From CAZFLD01 sp964519835 (lineage in GTDB: Bacteria; Spirochaetota; Spirochaetia; DSM-27196; CAZFLD01), in the NCBI GenBank assembly GCA_964519835.1, contig CAZFLD010000050.1, positions 1-32,498 of the forward strand: a stretch of 32,498 nt of DNA. The letters are read 5' to 3'. Both the position numbers and the translations under genes were made by a program. The notes under the pieces were generated by a model. The model was not told the DNA's origin. It was given only the letters and a program-made list of their open reading frames with translations, and did no database searches. Below are positions 14,701-22,577 of this stretch, one piece after another; position 1 is the first letter of the stretch, and every line of letters begins with the position of its first letter.

Positions 14701-16344
14701 TTAATCTGCGAGAATTCCCAGGGCACGAAAGTGTCGCTCGAAATGCAGGCGGAGGTTTTTATGGTGTACCTGCGGCTCCAAGTGCAGCACGGAAAAAAAC
14801 GCATCACGAACCTGCGGGTCACGCAGCAAGCCACCGTAAGAGATGTGGAGAAACTGCCGGCAGGTGGGGTCCTCCAAATAGGACGGAAGGTCTTTGTCCG
14901 GCGTCTCGCCCAAGGGACGGAGGGTCGCGGGATCTGCATCGATGTGATACGCGCGCTTGGCGATCGGAAAGTAGGTGCCGGCTCGCTCGTGGATAAGTCG
15001 ATACACCGAGGGCGCTACCTGGGCTACCGACCGCAGGCTCTCGAGCCAGCTTGTGCCTGACGTCTTTAGGTGAAAACGCCCTCGAGTCTCACTCCCGACA
15101 ATCGGGTACACGGAGAGCTTGTCACTCCCCGAGTGGACGGAGACCTTGTGGCCAAGCGTCGCCCGCGCAATCTCGCAGTGCAGGCGAAAATCTTCCCGGA
15201 ACCTCCCCACGTCGCCGATGTAGTCGATGGCCTTTTGGAACTCGCCGATAAACCTCGGCGCAACGCCCGCGACCGTTACACCGCGCCGCTCGAGCTCCCG
15301 CGCGATAAAAAAGTGATGCTCTGGAAGCGTGGGAGTTGTCGTCTCGTCCACGCTGATTTCCAGGTCGTAGCCCCCCGGTACTTGCCGTTTCAGGTGGGCG
15401 TCAACCTCCTGCGAAAAGGAGAGCGCCTTTCCGTAGAGAACCGCGCACCGTTTCGCCTCGAGCTCCGAGAGGTAGACGGAGCCCGTTTCGAGCTCAAAGC
15501 GCTTGTTGGAATACTGCGACTCGATCACACGTCTGAGGTCGCCCGAAAGCTCCGCAAACCGCCGCTCGATCACATCCGCCGCAGCATCTCCAAACTCCGG
15601 CTCCAGCACCTCGGTCAAATCGAGGGTGATCATCGGCATTCCGGCGGACAGGGCTCTATCGATATCCGGGATAGTCTTGAGGTGATCCCCGTCACCGCCG
15701 AAACCGCCCCTAAAGCCTGCTTCGAACACGCCGAAGCAGGCGTCCGAAACAACTTCCGGGAAGCTCCGACCGGTAAAATCGAGCTCACGGATGCTCTGCT
15801 GCGCGAGCACCGGTGACACATCCCCCGCGAGTTCGCGGAACGCGGCGAGCTGGCCGGGAGTCGCAAGTCCTATCCGGTCTCCGAGGCCGATTGTGGTTTG
15901 TTTGTTTCGCAGCGACCGTGGCTTTGTCCACGGGCAGAGGGTCCACAACGTGCCCAGGGCGTAGGGGTTTGGAACGACCTGCTGCACAAAGTAGTCGCCG
16001 TGCTTTTCAACGGTGCCGGGAAACCCCAGGTGGGGCCTGTCCTTGCCGACGACAAGCAGGCGACGGTGCAAGGTCCGCCTGCCGCCGCCACCACCAGTGG
16101 CCGCGCCGTTGCCACCCAGCGGCGGGCCCGCCGGTCCCGCCGGCGCCGGCTCCGCCGGCGCCGCCAACCGCGCCACGCACAAGAGAAAACCCTCCGCGCC
16201 GGCCACGCTCGACGCGACAACCTCGCCCTCCGCGCCGGCGAGCGGCTCGGGTACCACGGCCACGCCGCCCGCGACCGTCGGGGCGCCGTGCTCCAGAGCA
16301 GCGAGTATTCCTGCATTGTCGAGTGCTTTGAGTAAACTATCCAT
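14701..16344 (-). CDS. uxaE: Tagaturonate epimerase (UxaE family)
   Basis: A 547-residue cytoplasmic enzyme converting D-tagaturonate to D-fructuronate, so galacturonate can use the glucuronate branch. Recognised from IGLGDRIGLATPGQL (about 152-166), SIRELDFTGRSFPEVV, FGGDGDHLKTIPDID, SVDETTTPTLPEHHFFI, KVSVHSGSDKLSVYPIVG and FHLKTSGTSWLE. The last two clusters carry likely metal-binding His and Asp residues. The ATG at 16344 overlaps the uxaC stop by 8 nt, with GGAG upstream. A low-complexity Ala/Pro/Gly insert at residues 61-88 is unusual. The pairing with uxaC fits the role, and no separate tagaturonate reductase is present in the window. Confidence 0.88.
   Translation of the reverse strand: MDSLLKALDNAGILAALEHGAPTVAGGVAVVPEPLAGAEGEVVASSVAGAEGFLLCVARLAAPAEPAPAGPAGPPLGGNGAATGGGGGRRTLHRRLLVVGKDRPHLGFPGTVEKHGDYFVQQVVPNPYALGTLWTLCPWTKPRSLRNKQTTIGLGDRIGLATPGQLAAFRELAGDVSPVLAQQSIRELDFTGRSFPEVVSDACFGVFEAGFRGGFGGDGDHLKTIPDIDRALSAGMPMITLDLTEVLEPEFGDAAADVIERRFAELSGDLRRVIESQYSNKRFELETGSVYLSELEAKRCAVLYGKALSFSQEVDAHLKRQVPGGYDLEISVDETTTPTLPEHHFFIARELERRGVTVAGVAPRFIGEFQKAIDYIGDVGRFREDFRLHCEIARATLGHKVSVHSGSDKLSVYPIVGSETRGRFHLKTSGTSWLESLRSVAQVAPSVYRLIHERAGTYFPIAKRAYHIDADPATLRPLGETPDKDLPSYLEDPTCRQFLHISYGGLLRDPQVRDAFFSVLHLEPQVHHKNLRLHFERHFRALGILAD
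16081..16164 (-). repeat. Low-complexity Ala/Pro/Gly-coding insert in uxaE
   Basis: The minus-strand codons for residues 61-88 of UxaE encode a run of Ala, Pro and Gly with few other residues (for example PAEPAPAGPAGPP and TGGGGG). The DNA is a GCC/GGC-rich near-repeat. It lies in the poorly conserved N-terminal region, in frame, and looks like a slippage expansion. Confidence 0.6.
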
Positions 16345-17761
16345 CAATCGTCTCCAATTTGTAGCCGAAGTAGCGCACGGCGTTGTTCCAACAGATGTCG
16401 CGCACCGTGGTTCCGAGTAGGTCGTAGTCGGCGGGTAGCTCGCCGGCCGCCAGCCATTCACCCATGAGTCCACACAGAACCCGCCGAAAGTATTCGTGGC
16501 GGGGAAAGGACAAAAAGCTCCGGGAGTCGGTGAGCATGCCGACAAAGCGCGAGAGCAGGCCGAGATTGGCAAGGCTTGTCATCTGCGCTCGCATGCCGTC
16601 TTTTTGGTCGTTGAACCACCATCCGGACCCAAACTGCATTTTTCCGGGCACACCGCCGCCTTGGAAATTTCCCACGGCCGTTGCCACAACGTCGTTGTAG
16701 GTTGGGTTCAGCGTATAGACGATGGTCCGAGGCAGCTTATCGTCCACGTCCATCGCGTCGAATAGCGTGTTGAGGTCGGCGGCAAACGGCTTGTCTGCCA
16801 TCGAGTCGAAACCCGTGTCGGGACCGAGGCTGCGTAGGCCACGGGTAGAGTTGCTCCTGAGCGCGCCGAGGTGCAACTGCATCGCCCAGTCGCGTTCGGC
16901 GTACCGCCGGCCGAGGTGGAGCATTACGGCTGTCTGGAAACCCGCCACGTCGTCCGGGGCGGCCTCGCCGCCTCCTCGTACGGTCTTGTACACTTTGTCC
17001 AATCCGGTGTGCGCCATAACGGCAAAGCGCGGGGCAACAAAGGCGTGATCGCTAATCCGTGCGCCGTGCTGGTGGAAGTACTCGATCCGCGCATCGAGAG
17101 CATCGAGGAGATCGGCGAAGCCGGGAAGGTCTCGACCCGTCACGGACTCGAGCTTGGAAAGCCAGGCCCGGAAGGCATCCCCGTTCTCGATGTGGATCGC
17201 CTTGTCCGGTCGGAAAGCCGGTACGACCGTGAGATCCGGCGGGTTCGCGGCGGCGATCGTTTTGTGCTGCGCCAAGTCGTCGACAGGATCGTCGGTGGTG
17301 CACACAAATCGAACGTTCATCTTGGAAAGCAGCTTGTGCACCGACATATCGGGCGTTGTGAGCTGCTCGTCGGCGCGTGCACGAACGGCATCCGCATTCC
17401 CGCCGTATAGGAGAACGTCGTCGATATCAAAGTAGCGGGCAAGCTCTAAGTGGGTCCAATGATAGAGGGGATTGCCGATTGTGGACGGCACGGTCTCCGC
17501 CCAAGCCCGAAACTTCGAGATATCATCGGCGCCGCCGGTGATCAGGTCCTCCGTTACGCCCGCCGCCCGCATCGCCCGCCACTTGTAGTGGTCTCCCGCA
17601 AGCCAAGCCTCGGCAATGCCGGAAAACACGTGATCACGCGCAATCTGGTCAGGCGAAAGGTGGCAGTGATAGTCGAAGATCGGAAGATTCTCAGCGTAGT
17701 CATGGTACAGGCGCACGGCCTCTTTGGTAGTAAGAAGAAAGTCTTCTGTAATAAAGCTCAT
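16337..17761 (-). CDS. uxaC: Uronate isomerase (glucuronate/galacturonate isomerase)
   Basis: A 474-residue enzyme of the amidohydrolase fold that isomerises D-glucuronate to D-fructuronate and D-galacturonate to D-tagaturonate. Family marks are FDYHCHLSPDQIA (HxH metal site, about 29-41), NPLYHWTHLELARYF, VCTTDDPVDDL, MQLHLGALR and GSGWWFNDQKDGM, ending FGYKLETI. The ATG at 17761 was chosen because the family begins MSFI(T/N)ED(F/Y)LL; only a weak GAGAG precedes it. It follows the SDR gene by 76 nt and overlaps uxaE by 8 nt, forming one catabolic unit. Confidence 0.95.
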   Translation of the reverse strand: MSFITEDFLLTTKEAVRLYHDYAENLPIFDYHCHLSPDQIARDHVFSGIAEAWLAGDHYKWRAMRAAGVTEDLITGGADDISKFRAWAETVPSTIGNPLYHWTHLELARYFDIDDVLLYGGNADAVRARADEQLTTPDMSVHKLLSKMNVRFVCTTDDPVDDLAQHKTIAAANPPDLTVVPAFRPDKAIHIENGDAFRAWLSKLESVTGRDLPGFADLLDALDARIEYFHQHGARISDHAFVAPRFAVMAHTGLDKVYKTVRGGGEAAPDDVAGFQTAVMLHLGRRYAERDWAMQLHLGALRSNSTRGLRSLGPDTGFDSMADKPFAADLNTLFDAMDVDDKLPRTIVYTLNPTYNDVVATAVGNFQGGGVPGKMQFGSGWWFNDQKDGMRAQMTSLANLGLLSRFVGMLTDSRSFLSFPRHEYFRRVLCGLMGEWLAAGELPADYDLLGTTVRDICWNNAVRYFGYKLETIDG

Positions 17762-17837
17762 GTGTTGCTCTCTTTTCTTGGCTCGTTTTGCTCCGGCGGA
17801 CGTATGGTCGCCGCTGGTCCTGCTGCCGACGGTCGGT

Positions 17838-18659
17838 CTACACGTTGTGCACCAGGTAGCCACCGTCCACCGGAATACACACCCCGGTCAAAAAACCCGA
17901 AGCGCGCTTACTTGCGAGAAACACAGTGGTGCCTTCGATGTCCGAGATCTCGCCGAAACGGCCGAAGGGTGTGTGGTCGATGATGGACCGGCCCCTGTCC
18001 GAAAGCGCGCCGGTAGCGTCGTCCTTGATCAAAAGACGTCTGTTTTGGTGACCGATAAAAAAGCCGGGGGCAACGGCGTTTACGCGAATACCGTGAGGTG
18101 CAAACTCTTTGGCGGCGCCGTAGGTCAGATTGAGCACCGCGCTCTTTGCCGCATCGTAGGCCCACACGCCGCTCAAGGGCAGATAACTCGCCATGCTCGC
18201 GATGTTGATAATCGTGTCGCCGAGCTTGTTGTCCATCCACCGGCGCGCAAACACCTTCGTTGGAATCACAAGACCCGCGAGCAAGTTCATCTCCACAATC
18301 TCTGAAAAGAGCGTGGTGTCGATGTCAACAAAATCAGACTTACCCCGATTACCGCCGACGCCGTTTACAAGAATCGTCGGTTCTCCGAGTCGCCGCACGG
18401 TTTCCTCGAGGGCCGCCAGAGTAGCCTTTTCATCGCCCGTGTCTACCGTTATACCAACAACGCCGTCTGTTGCCCGGGCATCCGCCATGACCTTTTTTGC
18501 CGCCTCGTCCACGGGGTGATTGGTTCCACGACCCCAGATTGCCACCTTGGCCCCTGCTTTGCGCAAGTACACCGCCATGGCCGACGGCAAGACACCGGCG
18601 CCGCCCGTTACAACGGCAACGGCGTCGTCCAGACCAAAAAGCTCGTCAACGTAACTCAT
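17838..18659 (-). CDS. SDR oxidoreductase, probable D-mannonate oxidoreductase (fructuronate reductase)
   Basis: A 273-residue classical SDR. The cofactor loop is TGGAGVLP (18-25), followed by VNGVGGN (98-104), catalytic Asn125, Ser155 and YDAAK (Tyr168, Lys172). Its end, PVDGGYLVHNV, is standard. In firmicutes and spirochaetes SDR proteins of this type reduce D-fructuronate to D-mannonate, and the neighbours uxaC and uxaE make that substrate. It could instead act on another sugar acid, since substrate residues are not diagnostic by eye. GGGAGGAG lies just before the ATG, and the ATG overlaps the regulator stop (ATGA). Confidence 0.8.
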   Translation of the reverse strand: MSYVDELFGLDDAVAVVTGGAGVLPSAMAVYLRKAGAKVAIWGRGTNHPVDEAAKKVMADARATDGVVGITVDTGDEKATLAALEETVRRLGEPTILVNGVGGNRGKSDFVDIDTTLFSEIVEMNLLAGLVIPTKVFARRWMDNKLGDTIINIASMASYLPLSGVWAYDAAKSAVLNLTYGAAKEFAPHGIRVNAVAPGFFIGHQNRRLLIKDDATGALSDRGRSIIDHTPFGRFGEISDIEGTTVFLASKRASGFLTGVCIPVDGGYLVHNV

Positions 18660-19465
18660 AAACTCCTCCCTGCCGGTAGCATTTCTAGTTCCTTCCCCGA
18701 GGCAAACTCAGCCGCCCTCGGGGACGATTCCACAATAAACAACGAGATATCGGTTGCCCGCGCGAACACACTAAACGCGACGGTTCCGAGCTTCGAAGAA
18801 TCCGCGAGGATAACACGGGATGTCGACTGGTCGATCGCCGCGCGCTTGACCTCGCTTTCTAAAACGTTCTGCGCTGAGCACGTGCCGTCGTCGGCTATGC
18901 CCGTCGTGCCGATAAAACAACGGTCAAAAAAGAACTCCCGAACGGTACGAACGGCGAGGGGTCCCACAAAGCTCCCGGCCTCGGCTCGATAGCCGCCTCC
19001 GATGCAGGTGACCGAAGCACGCGATCCGCCGAGGAGCGACACTACTTCGATTGAGTTGGTGACCACCCGCACCTCCATGTTCGCAACCAAACGCGCAAGC
19101 TCCTCTATCGTTGAACCCGAATCGAGGAAGATAGTCTCGCCTTCCCGTACAAGCTCGGACGCGGCGCGCGCGATGCGCCCTTTGGCCTCGAGGTGCGACT
19201 GACGACGGCGAACAATCGTTCTCGATTCCTCCGGCTGCTCGGCAAGCCGTGCTCCTCCATGGACACGCACTAAGCGTCCTGCATCGGCAAGACGACTTAG
19301 TTCTTTGCGGACCGTGACTTCCGATACATGGAGACGCTCGGTCAGCTCCGCTACGGTGACCCGCTCTCGTCGGTTCAAAATCCGGAGGATGTCGATTTGT
19401 CGGTCGTTGAGTATTGTGTCCGCCGCCGATTGCACGGCTGCTCCTTGCCCCGCCGCCGATTCCAC
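18656..19465 (-). CDS. DeoR-family transcriptional regulator of the uronate genes
   Basis: A 269-residue repressor-type protein from GTG 19465. The N-terminal DeoR HTH reads ILNDRQIDILRILNRRERVTVAELTERLHVSEVTVRKEL, then the wing RLVRVHGGARL. The sugar-phosphate-sensing domain has the GETIFLDSGSTIEELA loop, VVTNSIEVVSLL and RCFIGTTGI. Start choice: AAGGAG sits 5 nt before GTG 19465, and a duplicate AAGGAG-GTG pair sits 30 nt downstream (GTG 19435, 259 residues). A still longer frame from GTG 19567 would start upstream of the best promoter and is rejected. It heads the unit deoR-SDR-uxaC-uxaE and diverges from the HAD gene, so it probably controls both. Confidence 0.88.
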   Translation of the reverse strand: MESAAGQGAAVQSAADTILNDRQIDILRILNRRERVTVAELTERLHVSEVTVRKELSRLADAGRLVRVHGGARLAEQPEESRTIVRRRQSHLEAKGRIARAASELVREGETIFLDSGSTIEELARLVANMEVRVVTNSIEVVSLLGGSRASVTCIGGGYRAEAGSFVGPLAVRTVREFFFDRCFIGTTGIADDGTCSAQNVLESEVKRAAIDQSTSRVILADSSKLGTVAFSVFARATDISLFIVESSPRAAEFASGKELEMLPAGRSL

Positions 19466-19480
19466 GGCCGCTCCTTGCCC
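19421..19480 (-). repeat. 30-bp tandem repeat duplicating the ribosome site and GTG start of the deoR-type gene
   Basis: Units 19421-19450 and 19451-19480 are identical at 28 of 30 positions. Each carries, on the minus strand, AAGGAG followed 5 nt later by an in-frame GTG (19465 and 19435). The gene thus has two equivalent consecutive start sites. Confidence 0.8.
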
Positions 19481-19511
19481 CGCCGGGTCCTTGCGTTCAG
19501 TTTCGATTTCT

Positions 19512-19540
19512 AGTCTAATTCGAAAGGCCGAATCAGTCCA
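19512..19540 (-). promoter_or_regulatory. Candidate promoter of the deoR-uxa unit
   Basis: On the minus strand TGGACT (19540-19535), a 17-nt spacer and TAGACT (19517-19512) give 4 of 6 matches each. Transcription would start near 19505, leaving a leader of about 40 nt before GTG 19465. Confidence 0.5.
19518..19533. promoter_or_regulatory. Candidate operator between overlapping divergent promoters
   Basis: ATTCG, six bases, CGAAT form an inverted repeat in the spacer of the deoR-side promoter, overlapping the -35 region of the HAD-side promoter. A second pair, TTTCGA (19501-19506) and TCGAAA (19520-19525), shares the right arm. Binding here would block both directions, which suits autoregulation by the DeoR-type protein (inference). 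Confidence 0.45.
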
Positions 19541-19549
19541 TAGTAGAAT
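19520..19549 (+). promoter_or_regulatory. Candidate promoter of the HAD phosphatase gene
   Basis: TCGAAA (19520-19525), an 18-nt spacer and TAGAAT (19544-19549; 5 of 6 matches to the -10 consensus) point toward the HAD gene at 19597. The two divergent promoters overlap almost completely. Confidence 0.45.
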
Positions 19550-19596
19550 AACGCCTGCGGGAGCCACGGCCCGCCGGTCCGCGCCCGGGAGGATGT

Positions 19597-20466
19597 ATGA
19601 AATCGCTTGCGGATTTTCGTCGAAGCAAAGACTTTTTTGTCGGCATCGACTCCGACGGCTGTGTGTTCGACAGCATGGAGATTAAGCACAAGGAGTGTTT
19701 TTGCCCGGCATTTGTGAATCACTTTGCCCTTCAAGGTGTGTCGCGATTTGCCCGCGAGGTGTGGGAGTTTGTGAATCTGTACTCCACGACTCGTGGCATT
19801 AATCGATTTAAGGCGGTGTTACGCGCACTGGATTTGTGCCGAGAGCGACGCGAGGTTCAGGCCAGGGGGGTCAAACCGCCGAGCTTACCGGGCTTGGTCG
19901 ATTGGGTGTCTCGGGAGACCAAACTCGGAAATCCGGCCCTCGAAGCGGCCGTAGCACGCGAACAAAACGAGGACCTTGGTAAAGCCCTGGCGTGGTCCAA
20001 AGACGTGAACGATGCGGTGGGAACAATCGTTCGCAACGTCCCGCCGTTTCCGTCGGTTCAGGGCTTTTTGGAAGTGGCCGGCGAAAAAGCGGACCTGATG
20101 GTGGTGTCGCAGACACCGATCGAGGCCCTCGAGCGTGAGTGGGAGGAACACGGGATTGCACGCTCCGTAGACTTTATCGCGGGGCAAGAGCTGGGCACAA
20201 AGGGCGAGCACCTACTAGGCGGTACCAGCGACTACGAATCCGGTCACGTCTTGATGATTGGCGACGCCCCGGGGGACAAACACGCCGCCGACGCGGTGGA
20301 AGCCCTGTTTTTTCCGATTATTCCGGGACGCGAGGAGGAGTGCTGGCAGGAGCTTGTGGGCACGGGTTTGGAGCGATTTTTCTCGGGCACGTTTACAGGC
20401 GACTACCAGTCCTCGCTGCTATCGGAATTCGAGAAGGCGCTCCCCGAGCAGCCGCCGTGGACGTAG
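19597..20466 (+). CDS. HAD-superfamily phosphatase-like protein beside the uronate genes
   Basis: A 289-residue cytoplasmic protein. Motif I is VGIDSDGCVFDS (Asp18 nucleophile, Asp20 acid), a Ser/Thr of motif II is probably in VVSQTP, and motif IV is LMIGDAPGDKHAA. A large helical cap lies between residues 30 and 140. GGGAGGAT precedes the ATG. It diverges from the deoR-type regulator through a shared promoter region, so co-regulation with uronate breakdown is likely. A plausible role is dephosphorylating a sugar phosphate or repairing a side product (inference). Substrate not identifiable. It converges on the kinase gene with 46 nt between. Confidence 0.75.
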   Translation: MKSLADFRRSKDFFVGIDSDGCVFDSMEIKHKECFCPAFVNHFALQGVSRFAREVWEFVNLYSTTRGINRFKAVLRALDLCRERREVQARGVKPPSLPGLVDWVSRETKLGNPALEAAVAREQNEDLGKALAWSKDVNDAVGTIVRNVPPFPSVQGFLEVAGEKADLMVVSQTPIEALEREWEEHGIARSVDFIAGQELGTKGEHLLGGTSDYESGHVLMIGDAPGDKHAADAVEALFFPIIPGREEECWQELVGTGLERFFSGTFTGDYQSSLLSEFEKALPEQPPWT

Positions 20467-20512
20467 GGCCGCAGCGGGCGTGGTGATCCGGACGGTGTGG
20501 CGTCTGCGGACC

Positions 20513-21607
20513 TTAGCGATCCACGCGGGCGCCGCCGCCTGCGACAAGTTTTTCGACCTCGTCCAGGGTTGCCATAGTTGTGTCACCAGGCGTTGTCATT
20601 GCAAGGGCACCGTGGGCGGCGCCGTACTCCGCCGCGGCGGCGGGCCCCTTTTCCGCCAGAAAGCCGTAAATGAGCCCTGAAGCAAAGCTGTCGCCGCCAC
20701 CGACTCGGTCGAAAACTTCGAGCGCCGGTCGATTGGTCGCCTCGTAGAACTCGCCGTCCGCGTAGACAATGGCACCCCAGTCGTTGACAGTTGCGGTCTT
20801 TACGTCCCGAAGGGTTGTGGCAACGGCCTGGAAGTTCGGATAGGTCTCCACCACTCGACGGATCATCGACTTGAACTTATCGATCTCGAGCCCCGTTACA
20901 TCACTTCCCAGGCCTTCGACCTCAAAGCCCAAGGCGGCCGTAAAATCCTCTTCGTTCCCGATCATCACGTCCACCAGGGGCGCGATCTCGCGGTTCACCT
21001 CCATTGCCCGCTCCGGGCCGCCGACGCCCTTCCACAACGAGGCACGAAAGTTGAGGTCGTAGCTAGTTACGGTGCCGTGTTTACGAGCGGCCTTGAGCGC
21101 CTCGATACAGACCTCGGGGGTTGTCTCGGAAAGCGCGGCGAAGATGCCGCCCGTGTGGAACCAACGCGCGCCCTCGCGACCAAAGATATCATCCCAGTCG
21201 ATATCCCCCGCCTCGAGCGCGGAGGCGGCCGATCGAGCACGGTCAACGGTTCCTTTTGCCCCGCGAACCCCATACCCCCGCTCAGTGAAATTGAGGCCGA
21301 TACGCACGTCACGACCGATGCCGTCGTAATCGAACCACTTGCTGTGACGGTAACTCACACCTCCCTGGAGGACAAAATCCTCTAGGAGCAAACCAAGATC
21401 GTTTTTGACAAATCCGGTAACCACCGCTGTATTCAAGCCAAAGCAACGCTTGAGGCCGCGGGTGACGTTGTACTCACCGCCGCCTTCCCAGACCTGGAAG
21501 CTGCGCGCGGTTCGCACACGCCCGTCACCGGGGTCTAAACGAAGCATGATCTCTCCAAGGGACACGGCGTCCCAAAGGCAGTCTTTTTTGTTTCGAAGCG
21601 TAATCAC
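20513..21607 (-). CDS. kdgK: 2-keto-3-deoxygluconate kinase (PfkB family)
   Basis: A 364-residue ribokinase-fold kinase expected to phosphorylate KDG to KDPG with ATP. Seen: SLGEIMLRLDPGDG (about 16-29), the substrate-binding EGGGEYNVTRGLKR (41-54), SYDLNFRASLW (182-192), IGNEEDF (216-222), and the PfkB signature DRVGGGDSFASGL (300-312) with catalytic Asp306. This long class (about 340-360) is common for KDG kinases. The GTG start at 21607 overlaps the fadR-type stop (GTGA), with AAAGGAG 10 nt upstream inside the previous gene. It therefore belongs with that regulator rather than with the uxa unit. Confidence 0.85.
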   Translation of the reverse strand: MITLRNKKDCLWDAVSLGEIMLRLDPGDGRVRTARSFQVWEGGGEYNVTRGLKRCFGLNTAVVTGFVKNDLGLLLEDFVLQGGVSYRHSKWFDYDGIGRDVRIGLNFTERGYGVRGAKGTVDRARSAASALEAGDIDWDDIFGREGARWFHTGGIFAALSETTPEVCIEALKAARKHGTVTSYDLNFRASLWKGVGGPERAMEVNREIAPLVDVMIGNEEDFTAALGFEVEGLGSDVTGLEIDKFKSMIRRVVETYPNFQAVATTLRDVKTATVNDWGAIVYADGEFYEATNRPALEVFDRVGGGDSFASGLIYGFLAEKGPAAAAEYGAAHGALAMTTPGDTTMATLDEVEKLVAGGGARVDR

Positions 21608-22410
21608 CGGTCTATCTCCTTTTGTTGTGTGGATGTGGCGGCGCTTTGTGTGGATGTGGCAGTTCGGCGCCCGGCCGTAGCGGCGGCCGGTTCCCGTACT
21701 TCGGAATCAGCAACATCCGAGCGACTCAGGCCCTGCCAAACAACCACAAAGTGGTTTTTCATGGCGGCTTCCGCCGCGTCCGGATCACGGCTCTTAACCG
21801 CAGCCACAAGGTCATGATGGCGTTGAGTAACCGTGTCTATGTGTTGCGCGGGCAGGTTACGGCGAAGGTTGGTGATAATCGACAGCAGATTCTTCCGAAT
21901 CGATTGGATCAAGTGGCGCAGATATGTGTTGCCCGCCGCCTCGGCGAGCCGGACGTGAAAGTCCACATCCAGTCGGCTGTGTAACTCCGGCTGCGAAACC
22001 GCCACGTCCATCTCGTTTAAAACTTCCTCGAGCGCAGACATCGTCGTTTTGTTCCACCGCTTGGCGGCTTGCCGCGCGCTCAGGAGCTCCAAACTCATCC
22101 GAACTTCCATCAGATCGCGCCAATTCTCCCCGTCGCCCGCCAGAACGCGGGAGAAGAATACGTCGAGGTTCCGCGAGTCGGGCGCAAGCACACGGGCGCG
22201 CCGGCCCTTTTTTACCTCGATGTAGGCCTGCGCAGACAGGAGGGAGAACGCCTCGCGCACGACGGGCCGACTCACACCGAAATGGGAGGCCGCCTCCACC
22301 TCGCCCATAAAATCTTCGCCCGGCAAATACAGTCCGTCTAGGATAAGCTTGGAAAGCTGCTGCGCTACTTGGGCGGAGAGCGATTCACGAACGACGTCTG
22401 CGCTACTCAC
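21604..22410 (-). CDS. GntR-family (FadR subfamily) regulator of the KDG kinase
   Basis: A 268-residue regulator. The N-terminal winged helix contains AQQLSKLILDGLYLPGEDF, EAASHFGVSRPVVREAFSLL and IEVKKGRRARV (about 14-74). The C-terminal FCD domain (about 95-230) has DVDFHVRLAEAAGN, RHHDLVAAVKSRDPDAAEAAM and NHF, with likely metal-binding Asp and His residues that sense a carboxylate such as a uronate or KDG intermediate. The tail contains a duplicated ATSTQ segment from two 15-bp direct repeats (21625-21639 and 21646-21660). The GTG start at 22410 has no ribosome site and lies 7 nt from a -10-like box. Confidence 0.88.
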   Translation of the reverse strand: MSSADVVRESLSAQVAQQLSKLILDGLYLPGEDFMGEVEAASHFGVSRPVVREAFSLLSAQAYIEVKKGRRARVLAPDSRNLDVFFSRVLAGDGENWRDLMEVRMSLELLSARQAAKRWNKTTMSALEEVLNEMDVAVSQPELHSRLDVDFHVRLAEAAGNTYLRHLIQSIRKNLLSIITNLRRNLPAQHIDTVTQRHHDLVAAVKSRDPDAAEAAMKNHFVVVWQGLSRSDVADSEVREPAAATAGRRTATSTQSAATSTQQKEIDR

Positions 22411-22417
22411 GCCGTGG

Positions 22418-22461
22418 ATGATGCCACGGGGGATGCTAACATGTCAACGTGTAATACATGT
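22418..22461 (-). promoter_or_regulatory. fadR-type gene promoter with candidate operator
   Basis: A perfect -35, TTGACA (22447-22442), an 18-nt spacer and CATCAT (22423-22418) end 7 nt before the GTG, a leaderless layout. Two palindromic ACATGT boxes (22439-22444 and 22456-22461) flank 11 nt that contain the palindrome TGTAATACA (22450-22458). They overlap the -35 box, suggesting autorepression by the GntR protein. The region to 22577 holds no other visible signal. Confidence 0.55.
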
Positions 22462-22577
22462 CATCACACAACAACTCCGGTCGGCATGGCGGCCCACGCT
22501 TGCTCCCTTGAAGCGGCGAGGGCGCCGGCCGGCACCGTAGTGGCCCGTGTGAACCCAAGGTTCGCGACAGTGACAAA

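Noticed and set aside
14780..14815. Minus-strand T-run preceded by CGCA/TGCG near the uxaE end
   Set aside because: A 4-bp stem inside the coding region, about 100 nt before the stop; too weak for a terminator.
19466..19567. Longer N-terminus of the DeoR-type protein from GTG 19567
   Set aside because: It would be translated through the candidate promoter and operator, has no ribosome site, and adds residues not seen in DeoR proteins.
22196..22215. GC stem followed by six T on the plus strand inside the fadR-type gene
   Set aside because: The stem is only about 4 bp, no plus-strand gene lies upstream, and the T-run is explained by Lys-Lys codons on the other strand.
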